Part shown: positions 29,759 through 29,983 of the stretch, piece by piece | Position numbering within the stretch: the first letter of the stretch is position 1 | How the letters are laid out: every line of letters starts with the position of its first letter | Source: JAWXCE01 sp034440495 | Lineage (GTDB): Bacteria > Pseudomonadota > Alphaproteobacteria > Rhizobiales > Rhodomicrobiaceae | Length of the DNA stretch: 29,983 nt | NCBI GenBank assembly: GCA_034440495.1 | Contig: JAWXCE010000074.1 | Span: forward strand, 1-29,983 | Reading direction: 5' to 3' | Program-made: the position numbers and the translations under genes | The notes under the pieces: model-generated | Seen by the model: the letters and a program-made list of their open reading frames with translations, nothing else | Database searches by the model: none | Told to the model about the DNA's origin: nothing

Positions 29759-29983
29759 GGGCGGGATCGAAAAACGGAGCGCCAGCCAAAGGGGTTGACG
29801 GCTGCGCCATGTCGCGTTCGGGCATAAGCCCGGATTTGAAGGCCAAACGTCCGGCCTCCACAGCTTTTGCAAACGCTTCGGCCATGACAACGGGGTCGCC
29901 AGCCTTGGCGACGGCGGTGTTCAGCAGCACTCCGTCAAAGCCCATCTCCATAGCCAGCGCGGCATGGCTAGGCGCGCCTAGCC
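29748..29983 (-). CDS. thiG: Thiazole synthase, 3' part only
   Basis: This is the C-terminal part of ThiG, cut by the right edge of the window. ThiG builds the thiazole phosphate ring from deoxyxylulose 5-phosphate, dehydroglycine and ThiS-thiocarboxylate. The readable part has LGAPSHAALAMEMGFDGVLLN and TAVAKAGDPVVMAEAFAKAVEAGRLAF, the phosphate-binding end of the TIM barrel, followed by the usual tail (SGLMPERDMAQPSTPLAG). The stop at 29748-29750 lies 11 bp inside thiE. Confidence 0.96.
   Translation of the reverse strand, partial: LGAPSHAALAMEMGFDGVLLNTAVAKAGDPVVMAEAFAKAVEAGRLAFKSGLMPERDMAQPSTPLAGAPFFDPAHAS

Noticed and set aside
1..29983. CRISPR array, insertion sequence or prophage
   Set aside because: No regularly spaced repeats, transposase, terminal inverted repeats or phage structural genes were seen anywhere in the window.

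Overview
The window looks like chromosomal DNA of an alphaproteobacterium, probably of the Hyphomicrobiales (Rhizobiales) type. The clues are a CarD regulator of the alphaproteobacterial form, a NadQ/NrtR-like NAD regulator, an HWE-family histidine kinase, a UbiG enzyme, and the gene orders ispA/mtgA/rpmF and rpiA - secreted protein - gor. This placement is inferred from protein likeness, not from a marker-gene search. Most of the window is ordinary housekeeping DNA of moderately high G+C. Three stretches look accessory: about 5.73-6.67 kb, 21.95-23.1 kb and 24.7-29.1 kb.

Layout. 0-4.7 kb: the 5' part of a farnesyl/geranylgeranyl diphosphate synthase gene (minus), divergent mtgA, rpmF, two tandem paralogous four-helix membrane proteins, the NAD regulator and carD. 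4.7-6.7 kb: a secreted nuclease-fold protein, tRNA-Arg(CCU), and a ~0.94-kb micro-island bounded by a copy of the tRNA 3' end. 6.7-9.4 kb (minus): groEL and groES behind a CIRCE-like operator, then a thioesterase. 9.6-12.4 kb: a FecBCD/BtuFCD-type metal-complex importer split over two divergent transcripts. 12.7-14 kb: tRNA-Val(CAC), a DUF393 thiol protein and ubiG. 14-15.9 kb (minus): an anchored protein of unknown function and gph. 16-21.9 kb (plus): a deoxyhypusine-synthase-like enzyme, succinate-semialdehyde dehydrogenase, rpiA, a secreted DUF2059-like protein and gor. 21.95-24.7 kb: remains of a chemotaxis receptor gene, a type II peroxiredoxin with an unusual N-terminal extension, an SDR oxidoreductase and a YceI protein. 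24.7-29.1 kb (minus): a ParE-type toxin-antitoxin pair, a receiver protein, and a CheB-CheR-PAS-HWE kinase broken by one missing base. 29.2-30 kb (minus): thiE and the 3' end of thiG.

How the genes work together. The plus-strand run at 16-22 kb joins polyamine/GABA-type metabolism, the pentose phosphate pathway and glutathione redox. The peroxiredoxin belongs to a class usually reduced by glutathione/glutaredoxin and lies just past gor. groES and tRNA-Val share the same promoter hexamers and spacing, TTGACA-N17-CTAGAT, which gives a local picture of the housekeeping promoter.

No clear new defence or mobile system is present. The least explained items are the tRNA-Arg micro-island, the two genes that each seem to lack one base, the buried chemotaxis receptor fragment, the peroxiredoxin fusion, and the structured-looking leader of carD.
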